From: Gigaspora rosea
Lineage: Eukaryota > Glomeromycota > Glomeromycetes > Diversisporales > Gigasporaceae
Direction of reading: 5' to 3'
Assembly: GCA_003550325.1 (NCBI GenBank)
Contig: QKWP01000005.1
Coordinates: 534,850-598,849, forward strand
DNA: 64,000 nt
Within the stretch, counting starts at the first letter, position 1. Each line of letters opens with the position of its first letter. The position numbers and the translations under genes were made by a program. This document shows positions 23,895 to 36,585 of the stretch, piece by piece. The notes under the pieces were generated by a model that saw nothing but the letters and a program-made list of their open reading frames with translations, made no database searches and was not told the origin of the DNA.

Positions 23895-25110
23895 ATTAAA
23901 TAAATAAAGAACACCATTTATTGGTAATACAAGTCATGTTATAAGATAAAGTCTAAATCATGTTTCACAGCAACATCGATATCAGATATAATTAAATTTA
24001 AATGAATGTCAAATTCTTTCATTACGATTTTCATTATGGTCTTTGAATCGTGTTATCAATTAACTTGTCCTAAAAAGAACCATATATACAAACTCAAATA
24101 CGTATTTATAAACCTAAGTAAAAAACCAATAAAAAGCAAATATGAAAAATTTTTTTTATCAAAATTTGATATTACCTCTGATTTATTCAATTTGTCAATC
24201 AATAGCAACTAGCAATAGCAGTTGCGATAGTAATAACAGTCAATTTTAGGCCACGCAAAGTTGATTTTTCGTTTTGCACTACCTGCCGATCCATTTTTTC
24301 AATTTTTTTGATTCCTTGTAGTGAAAAATGAAAAATTAACCTTGCATAACCTTGGATGTGAATATTATTCTATTAATTTGCAGTAAATTAAAAAAAATTC
24401 CGACCGACCCATGTTTTCAGATTCCAGTATGCAAAACGAAAAATCGACTTTGCGCAGTCTTAACACCTACCTGCCTCTTACAAAAGGACGGATGAAAAAT
24501 TTTCTTTCCTAGAGGTTGAGGAAATTTTGGCTATATGTCTTTTGCATAAAGATTTCGCAAATAGTAAATAATCACACGTTCTAACTATGCACGATATAAA
24601 TCGATACGACCTGGTTCATTCATGCACATAATCATTACACTACAAAGTACCCGAAATTAGTTTCGGAAGGTTTTTAATCGCTTTAATCCGAAATCAGTTT
24701 GACTTTTTTTAAATAAATTGAAACTCCGAAACTCAAACCTTTATCATCAAAACTATAACCCGAAGCATCTAAAATTATATCGATATGATTTATATTTCTA
24801 TAAACGGATTTTGGCGTAATGGTTATTCAAATGTAAATTTTTTGAAGCAGCCACTTGCCCATTTTATTCAAACATTTATACGTACGTACGTACTTTGTAC
24901 CATGCTGTGCGTATGCACGTATGTTTTCCCCATCATCACATGTGAAATAAAATGTAGAGAACAATAAAATTTTGATAAAAGTTCTTATGCACATCCATTC
25001 CCAGTTTGCGACTTCATCACGTGGACACGGCCACGCCCGTATTTTGTTTTTTGTAGTAAAAAGAATGCATTTTATTCATAGTTTTATTCGAATTCGGTGC
25101 CTTTAACGCA
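23895..25110 (+). repeat. Copy C: remnant of the duplicated kinase 3' flank
   Basis: Aligns with about 34715-35860 (copy A) and, over its first ~190 bp, with about 54610-54850 (copy B). Shared landmarks: CATTTATTGGTAATAC, TTTCACAGCAACAT, ATAATTAAATTTAAATG, then ATAATCACACGTT and ACGGATTTTGGCGTAATGGTT-like stretches. It lacks the element found at 34910-35061 in A and carries the MITE 24249-24459, which A lacks. No kinase or Sel1 sequence is attached. Confidence 0.8.
24249..24459. mobile_element. MITE, GGCCACGCAAA family, inserted in copy C
   Basis: Left GGCCACGCAAAGTTGATTTT, right the complement of GACTGCGCAAAGTCGATTTT. TTA is duplicated on both sides (24246-24248, 24460-24462). Copy A at about 35200 runs straight through the equivalent site, so the insertion is dated after the C/A split. 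Confidence 0.85.
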
Positions 25111-26440
25111 TTTATTATAATCTAACATTTACAGTTCTTTTTTTTTTAATATTTCTTTTCTTTTTTATACAACTTTTACCTATTAAATATTTATCTACAA
25201 TGTTTTTATTAAGTATAGGTTCATACGAGATTGCAAATTACACTTTTTTATAATCTATTCAATTATGTAATAGTACTGACCATTTTTTTATTGAGTACGA
25301 TATCTAAATATTACAATCCATAGCGTTCCAAGATTAATCTTTTGACAACTCTGTTGTTATATAGAATCTTTGAATCATACTTATACCTTTAATTATAACT
25401 CCAATGCCAGAAATATATACAATAAATTCATCTTCTATATAACTTCCTCTTGTTTTCTTATTCAAACTTTTTCAGGTAAGACAATGTCTTTTTGCATACT
25501 TAATATTCATTTTATTCTCACTCAAACTAAATTTAGTGGATCCTTTTGGTAATTCATTGTTTATTCTCATCAAATTTCCTATTATTCCATCATCATCCTC
25601 AATTTTTTTTTTACTTTATTTGAACCTTTCACATTATGTTTTTGATGTACATAATTCTCTTTTTCACCAATTTCTGTATGACATATATCAATGCATTTGG
25701 TATCCAAACATTGATAATAAGCTTGAATATCCAAAGAACACAAACAATCTATATGCCATTTATGATAACACACACAACTTAGATGCAATCTATGACTTTT
25801 TCTAGGGATGTTAACAGCCTAATCTGGTTCAATCTGGTCTATTTTAGTCCAGTTCTGGTTTGGTCTATTATGGTCTCCAGTCTTAAGACTTTGTTAGTCC
25901 AGACTTATCTGGTTTTAAGACTTAAAAAGAACCAAGCTTTTTTTCATTCAGACCAATCCTATGACAGACTATGGTCTATTGTTACCAAATGATTCTCATC
26001 TTCCATTTTCAATTCTAAATTCTATAAGAACATTATTGCACCGAGGCACTTCAAATTCACTGATAACAGCAGGTAAAGTCTTTCTAACCTTGCACTTAGC
26101 AAAATACAACAAACTTCAATAGGTTTCAACGAGTAAGACTGTGTCTTACCCAGGTCCTTTATGTCAAGTAGTTTCTTAACTCCAGGGGTTTTAATTAATT
26201 TCAACTATTGAATGCATTCGCTTTACTTAATAGCGATGACTGGAGCATCATACCAGATACTACTCAGCGATGTACACTTAGACAATTCGGCGTTTATACA
26301 CTTAGAATGTTTATTATTAATGTCAAAATTTTCTTCTATTATTAATTTAAATTTTTATTTATACCCTTACATACTATATAATTACGTTACATGACCATCA
26401 ATCTAATAATTAATTTTAGATTCACCATGAAATCCCGGGT
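25111..26440. other. Intergenic, no gene
   Basis: AT-rich. Several open frames of 60-89 codons on both strands have no recognisable domains and overlap each other. One candidate element is listed at 25803-25989. Confidence 0.5.
25803..25989. mobile_element. Candidate hAT-like element rich in CTGGT/CTGGTC motifs
   Basis: Begins TAGGGATGTTAACAG, a typical hAT-style terminus. The complement of the right end (TTTGGTAACAATAGACC) matches only partly. The interior repeats TCTGGT(C/T) and its complement. No 8-bp duplication seen. Confidence 0.35.
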
Positions 26441-27101
26441 CACAAATCATGCGTTCTTAAAATCTATGTGACACACCGTAGACACTGGTTACATACGGTC
26501 TCCTCAAATAACCTTTACCCAAAATCTTTCGGAGAACTTCGAAACTTAATTTTATCCTTAAATGTGATTTACATTCTATTTACATTTTATTGGGACTTTA
26601 TCGAAAATTATGTACGCCATGTAGTGTACAGACCCAAATAGTAAATCACGAGCGTTCACGAGCGCTCACGAGGACTTTCTATTTCGGTGAATACCGATAC
26701 GATAGATCCCACTTTCGTGTAGAACTTGATATTGAGTGTTAAATATTTGTGGCGATTTCATAAAAAATATAAACCACTAAGCGTGACGTAACACAGTCAA
26801 AACTCTTTAAATGCACTAACTCGGAGCCATAGTAAAAAAAAAAAAAAAAGTAAAGAGTGCATTTAAGAAGAGTGTGAGCTATAGTAAAAAAAAAGTAAAG
26901 TATTCATTTAAAAAGGGTGTGAGCCATAGTAAAAAAAGCAAAGTGTGCATTTAAAAAGGTGTACACTTAATAGAGAACAAAATATCTATAGATAAGCTGG
27001 GATATAACGTGTTGTGCATTTGGAGTTGGTTTATTTAGAGTATGCATTTATCAAGAGCCAATTATAGAAGTTTAATTGTATCTTATATATTCTTGCGTTA
27101 A
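26440..27101 (+). promoter_or_regulatory. Duplicated 5' flank of Sel1 copy A, with a triplicated ~60-bp unit
   Basis: Alignable with 47050-47697 upstream of the intact Sel1 gene (shared TCGGAGA.CTTCGAAACTT, and TGTGCATTT.GAGTTGGTTTA about 75 bp before both ATGs). Copy A alone contains a unit GAG(C/T)...TATAGTAAAAAAA..GTAAAG...CATTTAA repeated three times at about 26820-26960. I see no defined binding sites; conservation next to the ATG is the only regulatory hint. Confidence 0.5.
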
Positions 27102-30100
27102 ATGTTAATTGATAAAATTTATAATCTATTTTTAAACGGTTCATCAGATGTTATTCCAATAACCAATGATGTTACCCAATTGCATTTAAAAAATAATGAG
27201 TCACAAGATTTTCTTAATGAAATTGTTAATGAAATATGTAATTTGTATAATGCAGAAATATTGAAAGGCATAAATTGCCTCTCAATTCTTGACACGTTAG
27301 AACAATTTTTAGTAAAGAAGAATCAAAATCCGACAAATATTATCAATTTTTGCTTAAATGATCAAACCAATCCTATGGTTCAAATCTTTCTTGCAAATTG
27401 TTATTATTATGGTAAATGGGTTGAAAAGGATGAAAATAAAGCATTCTTTTATTATCAAAAATCAGCGGAAATGGAGCATGCTATTGGAACATATTATGTT
27501 GAATATTGTTATCGTCATGAAATTGGGGTTGAAAAGAATGAAAATAAAGCATTCATTTATTATCAAAAATCTGCGGAGATTGGGAATGCTAGTGGAGTAT
27601 TGGCGATTGCCGATTGTTATAAAAATGGAATTGGTGTTGAAAAGGATGAACATAAAGCATTCATTTATTATCAAATATCGGCAGAGATGGGAAACGTTGA
27701 TGGAATATATAATGTTGGGGATTGTTATGACGAAGGAATTGGTGTTGAAAAGGATGAACATTTAGCATTAATTTATTATCAAAAATCAGCAGAAATGGGA
27801 GATGCCAGAGGAACATATAATATTGGGCATTGCTATTTTAACGGAATTGGAGTTGAAAGGGATTACAAGAAGGCATTTATTTATTTTCAAAAATCAGCCG
27901 AGATGGGACATATAAAAGGAATAAATAATGTTGGATATTGCTATAGAAACGGAGTTGGTGTTAAGAAGGATAAATATAAGGAATTTGAATGGTATTTTAA
28001 ATCCGCTAAAAACGGTAATTCAGAGGGACAATATCATCTTGGACGCTGCTATGAAAAAGGCATAGGTACTGTTGAAAGTAAAGAAGAAGCATTTAAAATG
28101 GTATTTGAATTCTGCCGAAGATGGAAATCCTGAAGGACAGTATAATCTCGGATATTGTTATGAAAATGGAATTGGAGTTGAAAAGAACATTTATGATGCA
28201 TTTATATATTACAAAAAATTTGCTGATATGAACTTTATAAAAAGCCGGGATAAAATAACAAGTCCTGATGGAATGTTTTATATGGGAGTTCTTTATGAAA
28301 ATGGTATCGGAGTTGAAAAGGATGAACATGAAGCATTTGAATGGTATTTGAAATCCGCTAAAAACGGTAATTCAAAAGGACAATATTATCTTGGACGCTG
28401 TTACGAAAATGGTGTAGGCACAAATGAAAATAAAGAAGAGGCACTTGAATGGTATTTGAAATCCGCTAAAAACAATAATTCAGAAGGACAAAATCATCTT
28501 GGACGTTATTATGAAAAAGGTATAGGTACTGATGAAAATAAAGAAGAGGCATTTCAATGGTATTTACGATCTGCTGAAGGAGGTAATTCTGAAGGATATT
28601 ATAATCTCGGACGTTGTTATGAAAATGGAATTGGAGTTGAAAAGGACGTTTATAAGGCGTTTATATCTTACAAAAAATCTGCTGATATGAATCATAACAA
28701 GAGTTTGGATAAAATGGAAAGTTCTGATGGGATGTTTTATATGGGAGTTTTTTATGAAAATGGTATTGTAGTTGAAAAGGATGAACATAAAGCATTTGAA
28801 TGGTATTTGAAATCCGCTGAAAACGGTAATTCAGAGGGACAATATCATCTTGGACGTTGTTATGAAAAAGATGTAACTACTAATGAAAATAAAAAAGAGC
28901 CATTTAAATGGTATTCAAAGTCTGCTGAAGGTGGTAATCCCGAAGGAGAATACAATCTCGGACATTGTTATGAAAATGGAATTGGTGTTGAAAAGGACAT
29001 TTACAAGGCATTTATACATTACAAAAAATCTGCTGACATGAGAAACAAAAAAGGTCAGGATAAAATGAGAAGTCCTGATGGAATGTTTTATATGGGGCTT
29101 TTTTATGAAAAGGGTATTGGAGTTGAAAAGGATGAACATGAAGCATTTGAATGTTATTTGAAATCCGCTAAAAACGGTAATTCAGAAGGACAATATTATC
29201 TTGGTCGCTGCTACGAAAAAGGTATAGGTACTAATGAAAACAAAGAAGAAGCATTTAAGTGGTATTCAGAATCCGCTAAAAGCGATAATCCAGAAGGACA
29301 ATATCATCTTGGACGTTGCTATGAAAAAGGTATTGGCACTAATGAAAATAAAGAAGAGGCATTTAAATGGTATACAAAATCGGCTGAAGGCGGTAATCCC
29401 GAAGGATATTATAGTCTTGGATGTTGTTATGAAAATGGAATTGGTGTTGAAAAGGATGAACAGAAGGCATTTTCATATTATAAAAAATCTTCTGATATGA
29501 ACCATAAAAAAGGATCAGACAAAATGAAAAGTCCTAATGGGATGTTTTATATGGGAGTCTTTTATGAAAAGGGTATTGAAGTTAAAAAGGATGAATACGA
29601 AGCATTCAATTATTATCAAAAATCAGCAGAGATGAAGTACGCTGATGGAAATTATAGTGTTGGAAGATGTCATCGAAATGGAATTGGAGTTGAAAAGAAT
29701 GAACATAAGGCATTCAATTATTATCAAGAAGCAGCTGACATGGGAAATATTGATGCAATAAATGAAGTTGGGTATTGTTATCTTAATGGAATTGGTGTTG
29801 AAAAAGATGATGAGAAGGCATTTATTTATTATCAAAAAGCCGCTGAAATGGGAAATGCTGTTTCAATAAATGAAGTTGGATATTGTTATCTTAATGGAAT
29901 TGGAGTTGAGAAAAATGATAATAAAGCATTTGAATGGTATTTGAAATCCGCTGAAGGTGGCAATTCAGAAGGACAATACCATCTTGGACTCTGCTATGAA
30001 AAGGGTACGGGTACTTGTGAAAATAAGGAAGAGGCATTTAAATGGTATTTGCAGTCTGCTAAAGGTGGCAATTCGAAAGCGCAACAACATATTGGACTCT

Positions 30101-32750
30101 GCTATGAAAAAGCTATAGGTACTGATGAGAATAAAAAGGAGGCATTTAATTGGTATTTAAAATCCGCTGAAATTGGCAACTCTGAGGGACAATATAAAGT
30201 TGGATATTGTTATGAAATTGGAATTGGGATTGAGAAGGATGATTATAATGCATTTTTGCATTACAAAAAATCTGCTGAAATGAACCATAAAAGAGGATCA
30301 GATAAAATGAAAAGTCCTAATGGAATGTTTTATATGGGAGTTTTTTATGAAAAGGGTATTGAAGTTAAAAAGGATGAATACAAAGCATTCTATTATTATC
30401 AAAAATCATCAGAGATGAAGAACACTAATGGAACTTATAGTGTCGGCAACTGTCATCGAAATGGAATTGGAGTTGAAAAGAATGAATATAAGGCATTTAG
30501 TTATTATCAAGAAGCCGCTAACATGGGAAATATTGATGCAATAAATGAAGTTGGGTATTGTTATCTTTAATGGAATTGGTGTTGACAAAGATGATGATAA
30601 GGCATTTATTTATTATCAAAAAGCCGCTGAAATGGGAAATGCTGTTGCAATAAATGAAGTTGGATATTGTTATCTTAATGGAATTGGTGTTAAAAAAGAT
30701 GTGCATAAGGCATTCACTTATTATCAAAAATCGACAGGGATGGGGGACGCTCGTGGAATATTCGCGCTTGCTGACTGTTATAAAAATGGAATTGGAGTCA
30801 ACAAGGATGAATGTATGGCATTCATTTATTATCAAAAATCAGCAGAAATGGGGGTTGCTTTGGGGGCATATAATGTTGGATGCTGCTATCTCCATGGAAT
30901 TGGAGTTATAAAAGATGAATATAAGGCATTCTTTTGTTATCAAAAATCAGCAAAGATGGGTAATGCTGATGGGGCGTATATCGTTGGATATTATTATGCA
31001 AAAATAATTGGAATTGAAGACGATGAGCATAAGGAATTCTCTTGTTATCAAAAACCAGCAGAGATGGTAAACGCTAAAGGAATTGGAATTGAAGATAATC
31101 AATATAATGCATTCATTTATTATCAAAAATCTGCAGAGATGGGGCATGTTAAAGGAATAAATAATGTTGGATATTTTTATCTTAATGGAATTGGTATTGA
31201 AAGGACGAACATAAGGCATTTGGATGGTATATAAAATCCGCTAAAAGTGGCAATTCAGAAGGACAATATCGTTTTGGATACTGTTATGAAAAAGGTATAG
31301 GTACTAATGAGAATAAAGAAGAGGCATTTAAATGGTATACAAAATCGGCTGAAGGTGGTAATCCTGAAGGACATTATAGTCTTGGATGTTGTTATGAAAA
31401 TGGAATTGGTGTTGAAAAGGATGAACAGAAGGCATTTTCATATTATAAAAAATCTTCTGATATGAATCATCAAAGAGCATATTATAAAATGATAAGTTCT
31501 GATGGAATGTTTTATATGGGAGTTTTTTTTGAAAAGGGTATTGGAGTTGAAAAAGATGAATATGAAGCATTCTATTATTACAAAAGATCTGCTGAGATGA
31601 ATCACAAAGCAGGATTAGATAAAATGATAAGTCTTGATGAAATGTTTTATATGGGAGTTCTTTATGAAAAGGGTTTTAGGATTGAAAAGGATGAATATGA
31701 AGCATTTGAATGTTATTTTAAATCCGCTAAAAACGGTAATTCAAGAGGACAATATTATCTTGGACGCTGTTATGAAAAAGGTGTAGGCACTTATGAAAAT
31801 AAAGAAGAGGCATTTAAGTGGTATTCAGAATCCGCTAAAAACGGTAATTCAGAAGGACAATATCATCTTGGACGCTGCTACGAAAAAGGTATAGGTACAA
31901 AAGAAAATAAAGAAGTGGCATTTAAATGGTATTTAAAATCTTCTGAAGGAGGTAGCTCTGAAGGACACTACAATCTCGGATGTTGTTATGAAAATGGAAT
32001 AGGTGTTGAAAAAGATGAACGTAAAGCATTTTTATATTACAAAAAATCTACTGATATGGACCACAGGAAAGGCTTGGATAAAATGAGAAGTCCTGATGGA
32101 ATGTTTTATATGGGAGTTTTTTATGAAAAGGGTATTGGAGTTGAAAAGGATGAACATAAAGCATTTGAATGGTATTTGAAATCCGTTAAAAACGATAATT
32201 TAAAAGGACAATATTATCTTGGACGCTGTTATGAAAAAGGCCTAGGTACTAATGAAAATAAAGAAGAAGCATTTGAATGGTATTCAAAGTCTGCGGAAGG
32301 TGGTAATCCTAAAGGACATTATAATCTCGGGCGTTGTTATGAAAATGGAATTGGTGTTGAAAAGGACATTTGTACGGCATTTACATATTACAAAAAATCT
32401 GCTGACATTAAATACAAAAAAGGCCAGGATAAAATGATAAATCCTGATGGAATGTTTCATATGTGTTTTTTTATGAAAAGGGTATTGGAGTTGAAAAAGA
32501 TGAATATAAAGCATTCAAGTTTTATCAAAAATCTGGTAAGTTAGGGAATAGTAATGGAAGATTTCATACTGGTATTTGTTATCAGGAAGGAATTGGAATT
32601 AAGAAAGATGTGCATAAGGCGTTTAGTCATTATAAAAAATCAGCAAGGATGAGACATATCAATGGAATGTACGCTCTTAGCAATTGCTACATTAAAGGAA
32701 TTGGAACGTCAAAAAATTTGCAAATGGCTGAGTATTGGTATCAAAAGTAA
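27102..32750 (+). pseudogene. Sel1-repeat protein, copy A (frameshifted)
   Basis: Starts at ATG 27102 with the same ~100-residue lead as copy B (HLKNNESQDFLNEIVNEIC), then runs of ~36-residue Sel1-like repeats of the form YxxGxCYxxGIGVEKDExKAFxYYQKSAExGN. The series would span about 1,880 codons, roughly 18 repeats more than copy B. Four single-base shifts break it, near 28096, 30567, 31200 and 32465, each in or next to a short homopolymer. No in-frame stop substitutions were seen between them. Sel1 arrays fold as alpha-solenoid scaffolds that bind partner proteins. Either a young pseudogene or a gene with uncorrected homopolymer errors. Confidence 0.85.
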
Positions 32751-32914
32751 ATATTATTTTTTTATTTAATGTGCTTAAAATTATTTAAATAATGAAATAT
32801 TCTTATGTATTTAATAATGAATGAATTAGGGGTGAATCTTTATCATTAGGTAATTAATTACGGCTAAATTTGTGCTTAATAGTATGAAAAACTTAAAATA
32901 TCTGAAATTTTTAG
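32751..32914. other. Spacer between Sel1 and kinase, copy A
   Basis: 164 bp, closely similar to 51319-51480 in copy B. I tested whether it could be an intron joining the two genes: GTAAAT donor and TTTTTAG acceptor exist in both copies, but the reading phases do not match (donor phase 2, acceptor needs phase 1). Confidence 0.6.
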
Positions 32915-33978
32915 ATGCATACAAAAGAATGCCAAATATTGGTATATGAAGAGTTAAAAAGAATAAAGAATGAAGTTGATTGTATATATATTCCTTATAG
33001 CGAATTTGGAATTATCAAGGAAATAGGACAAGGTGGATTTGCAACAGTATATCGTGCTAGATGGAGAGATCAAAACAATGTAATGAGAGATGTTGCACTT
33101 AAATCGCTCGATAGGTCATCAGCGATTTAAGATTATTGTACTTCATTTATAGAAGAGGTAATTTTTATTTATTCTTTGATGTTCAATTATAAGTTCTTTA
33201 CTAATTTATACACTATAAATTTTAATAATAAAGTTGAAGACACATTTAGAAATGCATAATGAAAACCCCACATTTTTAAAATGCTATGGCATATCAAAAG
33301 ATGATAATTCCAATAATTATATTCTTGTTCTTCAATATGCGGCAAAAGGGTCTCTACGTGATAATCTAAATTCTATAGCGCAAATGGAGTGGAAAGATAA
33401 AATTGTTATATTGTATCTCATTGCTTCAGATCTTGAAACTATTCATTCTAAAAATCGCATCCATCGGGATTTACATAGTGGTAATATATTACAAAATAGC
33501 TTGCATGACGCATATATTGCAGATTTGGGACTCTCAATATCAGCAAATATGAAAGAACATCACGGTCTCCTTGGGCAATTGCCGTACATGGCTCCGGAGG
33601 TATTGCGAAATAAACCATATACTAAAGCATCTGATATTTACTCTTTCGAAGTAATTATGTGGGAAATGTCTACTGGAATACCTTATAATCAGAAAAATAT
33701 TAATCTTATCCTTAATGGTATCCGTCCACAATTTTCAGAAGAAGTACCGTTAATATATATTGATTTGGCGAGTAGCTTTTGCATGTAAACGACCCTCAGC
33801 AAGTGATATTAAAGAGGTTTTAGACATTTGGACAAAAAATGATTACTATGTAAATGTTTTAGAAGAGGCTGTTATAAAAAGCGATAATTTTAAAGCCGAA
33901 CATCCAACAACCTCATGCGAAAATTCTAAAATCAAATATTCATCAATAAACTCAGATACTTTATTTTGTTTACAATAG
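32915..33978 (+). pseudogene. TKL-type protein kinase, copy A (broken)
   Basis: Exon 1 is 32915-33157 and exon 2 starts at 33234; the intron is 33158-33233. Kinase landmarks: IGQGGFATVYRARW glycine loop, VALK lysine, IHRDLHSGN catalytic loop with the aspartate at 33468-33470, IADLGLS, PYMAPEVL, DIYSF. Broken by TAA at 33128 (AAA in copy B) and by a deletion near 33770-33790 that shifts into the C-terminal lobe; the tail CKRPSASDIKEVL resumes in another frame and ends at 33978. The motif set matches the very large tyrosine-kinase-like family of Glomeromycotina. Only 164 bp downstream of Sel1 copy A. Confidence 0.88.
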
Positions 33979-35870
33979 ATCTTTATATGTGGCAGCTTCT
34001 CCAAGTTTAATAAATTAGTAAAGATGCAAATCAGCACATTCTTAAATATATTATTAATTATATACCAAAGCCTGATTTGCACCCATATGCAACAAATATG
34101 AAAATATATGCATTGTTTTTGATTATATTGAAATATGAATCTTTCAGCATCTGATTTAAATAAGTTGATCTTTTTGTGAAATAGCACATCCATTTTTTAA
34201 ATAATGAGCATTTACCAGTACGATCACATGAAATGTGAAGGATGCTTGCAATGCGATTTTCGTGAAATTTTTTTAGTAAAAATAACTAGAAATTGCACAT
34301 GGAGGTTTCGCCGCAGATATAGTAGGCAATGCCACCAATTGTAATAATATAATGTATATATTTACTTATTAATTTTTTTTTTTTTAAATTTATTCATTTT
34401 TAATGAAATAAAACCCATTTCATAATATTATTTTAGAATAATAGATAATATAAAATAAAGTTTAATTTGGTCTAAGATTTCTGACAAGTATTTTTTTGTT
34501 TATTTTTTTAAAATAAAAAATTCTCTCGGCCTCACTTCGCTCGGTATCTTTCAAAGCCGGTTTCATATTTTATTTTTGTTTGACCTCATTTCAAACCCAG
34601 TACTACATTTTACGTAATAAAGTAACTACCAATTTTTTTCCAATTTTTTTCTATATATTTTAATTTCGCTTTGTTTGTCTCGTCTCGAATTTCCATTTTA
34701 CTTTATTCATTTAATAAATAAAGAGCCATTTATTGGTAATACACGTCATGCTGTAAGTCTAAATCATGTAAATCATGTTTCACAGCAACATTGATATCAA
34801 ATATAATTAAATTTAAATGTATATCAAATTCTTTCACTACGATCTTTCATTATAGTCTTTGACGATCAGTGGTTATCAATTAACTTGTCCTGTAAAAGAT
34901 CCATAAATATGTTGTAAATAGGAACGGAATTTAAGTGGATTTTGAGTTTTCTAGTTAACTTAGGGTTAGGGTATGGGTGTTAATATGATAAAATTAACCC
35001 AAAATGCTGGTTTTATATAAAAATACCGAATCCACTTAAATTCCGTTTCCGCTTACTACATATATAAATGCAAATACATATTTATAAATCCAAGTAAAGA
35101 ACCAATAAAGAACAAATACGAAAAAATTTTTTTTATCAACATTTGATATTGTCTCTGATTTATTCAATCAAAAATACGCATAGCAGCGTAGCAACACAAA
35201 TTGCGATAATGGGCGGATGAAAGGAAATTTTGGTTGTATGTCTTTTAAATGAAGATTTCGCAAACAGCTAATAATCACACGTTACTATGCCTAATATAAA
35301 ATCGATGCGATCTGGTTTATTCATATACATAATCTTTACACTAAATATAACTTACATATTAGACTTAGTACCCGATATTAGTTTCGAAGGTTTTAATCCG
35401 AAATTAGTTTGATTTTTTAAAAAAATTGAACCTCCGAAATACAAATTTTAATCCTCAAAAACTATAATCCGAAACAGCTAAATTTTATAACACTGAATAT
35501 CGATATGATTTATGGTATTAATTTTCCTTATTATTCTTCTATAAACGGATATGGGCGTAATGATTATTTAAATGTAAATTTTATTTGTTTGGAAATTGAT
35601 TATTCAAAATTTATACAAACGTACTTGCACTTGTGTACCATGCTGTGCGTATGCATTCCCCTCATGTGAAAAAAAAATGTAGAGAACAAAATCTTGGAAA
35701 AAATTTGGTTATTATTAATTATGCATCCGTTCCCAGTTTGGAGTGACTTGTGACTTCATCACGTGGCCACGCTCGTATTTTATTTTATTTTATTTTTTTT
35801 GTCGTAGAAAGAATACAATTTAGTTCATAGATTTATTTCGAATTCGGTACTTTTGTACTTTTCTTGTACG
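33979..35870 (+). repeat. 3' flank of copy A (duplicated in B, partly in C)
   Basis: 33979-34860 aligns with 52558-54780 once the element 52668-53918 is removed. 34086-34093 (TATGCAAC) is the empty site for that element. 34715-35860 aligns with copy C. No gene. The minus-strand frames at 33846-34193 and 35825-36049 are not convincing. Confidence 0.8.
34910..35061. mobile_element. Small inverted-repeat element, ACGGAATTTAAGTGGATT arms
   Basis: The left arm ACGGAATTTAAGTGGATT (34923) and its complement at about 35028-35045 are perfect inverted copies. Weaker similarity extends outward (TTGTAAATAGG / complement of GTAGTAAGCGG). The interior contains TTAGGGTTAGGG. Copy B keeps only the left arm (54826-54846) before diverging; copy C has no insertion here. 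Confidence 0.7.
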
Positions 35871-36194
35871 ATAGTTTTGATTTTCATATATATATATATA
35901 TTTTGCAAAAATATCATTTCTGATAGAATATCTATGCTTTTCATAAAAAAAAACCAATTTACATACCATTTCTGATAGGTTTTAAAAGAGCCTCCAAAAT
36001 AGATTGTAACGAAAAAAAAAGAAATGACATTGGGTAGTGCTTGGAGCAATCAAGTAAAAACTTTGACATTCAAATAATTGATATCGATATCAAAAATCGT
36101 AGATCGGCCTAAGTCACATTATAGAAGTTTTAATTGGTTGCTGATTCAGATCATAAGATTAAACATGATTGGTTGATAGATTATGCCTTATATG

Positions 36195-36480
36195 AGTTTG
36201 TGCGCTTTAACATTTTTGATTGGCCATATCCAAAAAACCGTGATCGGTGTGGGAATTTCGAGTTTGCGACATATCACATATCTAAAATCTATAAATCTAT
36301 TTAATTTTGGGTCTGTGCGCTTTAACGTTTTTGATTGACCATATCCAAAAAAAAACATTTACCATTTTGGATTGTACATATCTAAAATCTAAAAAAAAAA
36401 TGTGGGAATTTTGGCTTTGTGTACCTTACTGTTTTTGATTTGCCATATCAAAAAAACCGTGATCAGAATGTGGGATTAAG
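36195..36480 (+). repeat. Three tandem ~107-bp units
   Basis: Units start near 36200, 36310 and 36417. Each carries TGTG(C/T)..CTTTAACGTTTTTGATT-like sequence followed by CCATATC(C)AAAAAA and, in two units, CCGTGATC. Function unknown. Confidence 0.65.
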
Positions 36481-36585
36481 GTTGCTTATTAAAGTTACTT
36501 TTCTAATTACGACTCTAAATTAATCCTTTCTTTTTTTTCATAACAAAAATATCATACGAATTTGTGGTTTTTTGGGACTTTTTGG

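Noticed and set aside
27462..31219. Many minus-strand frames opposite Sel1 copy A
   Set aside because: Periodic shadows of the Sel1 coding repeats; same for those opposite 47941-51096.
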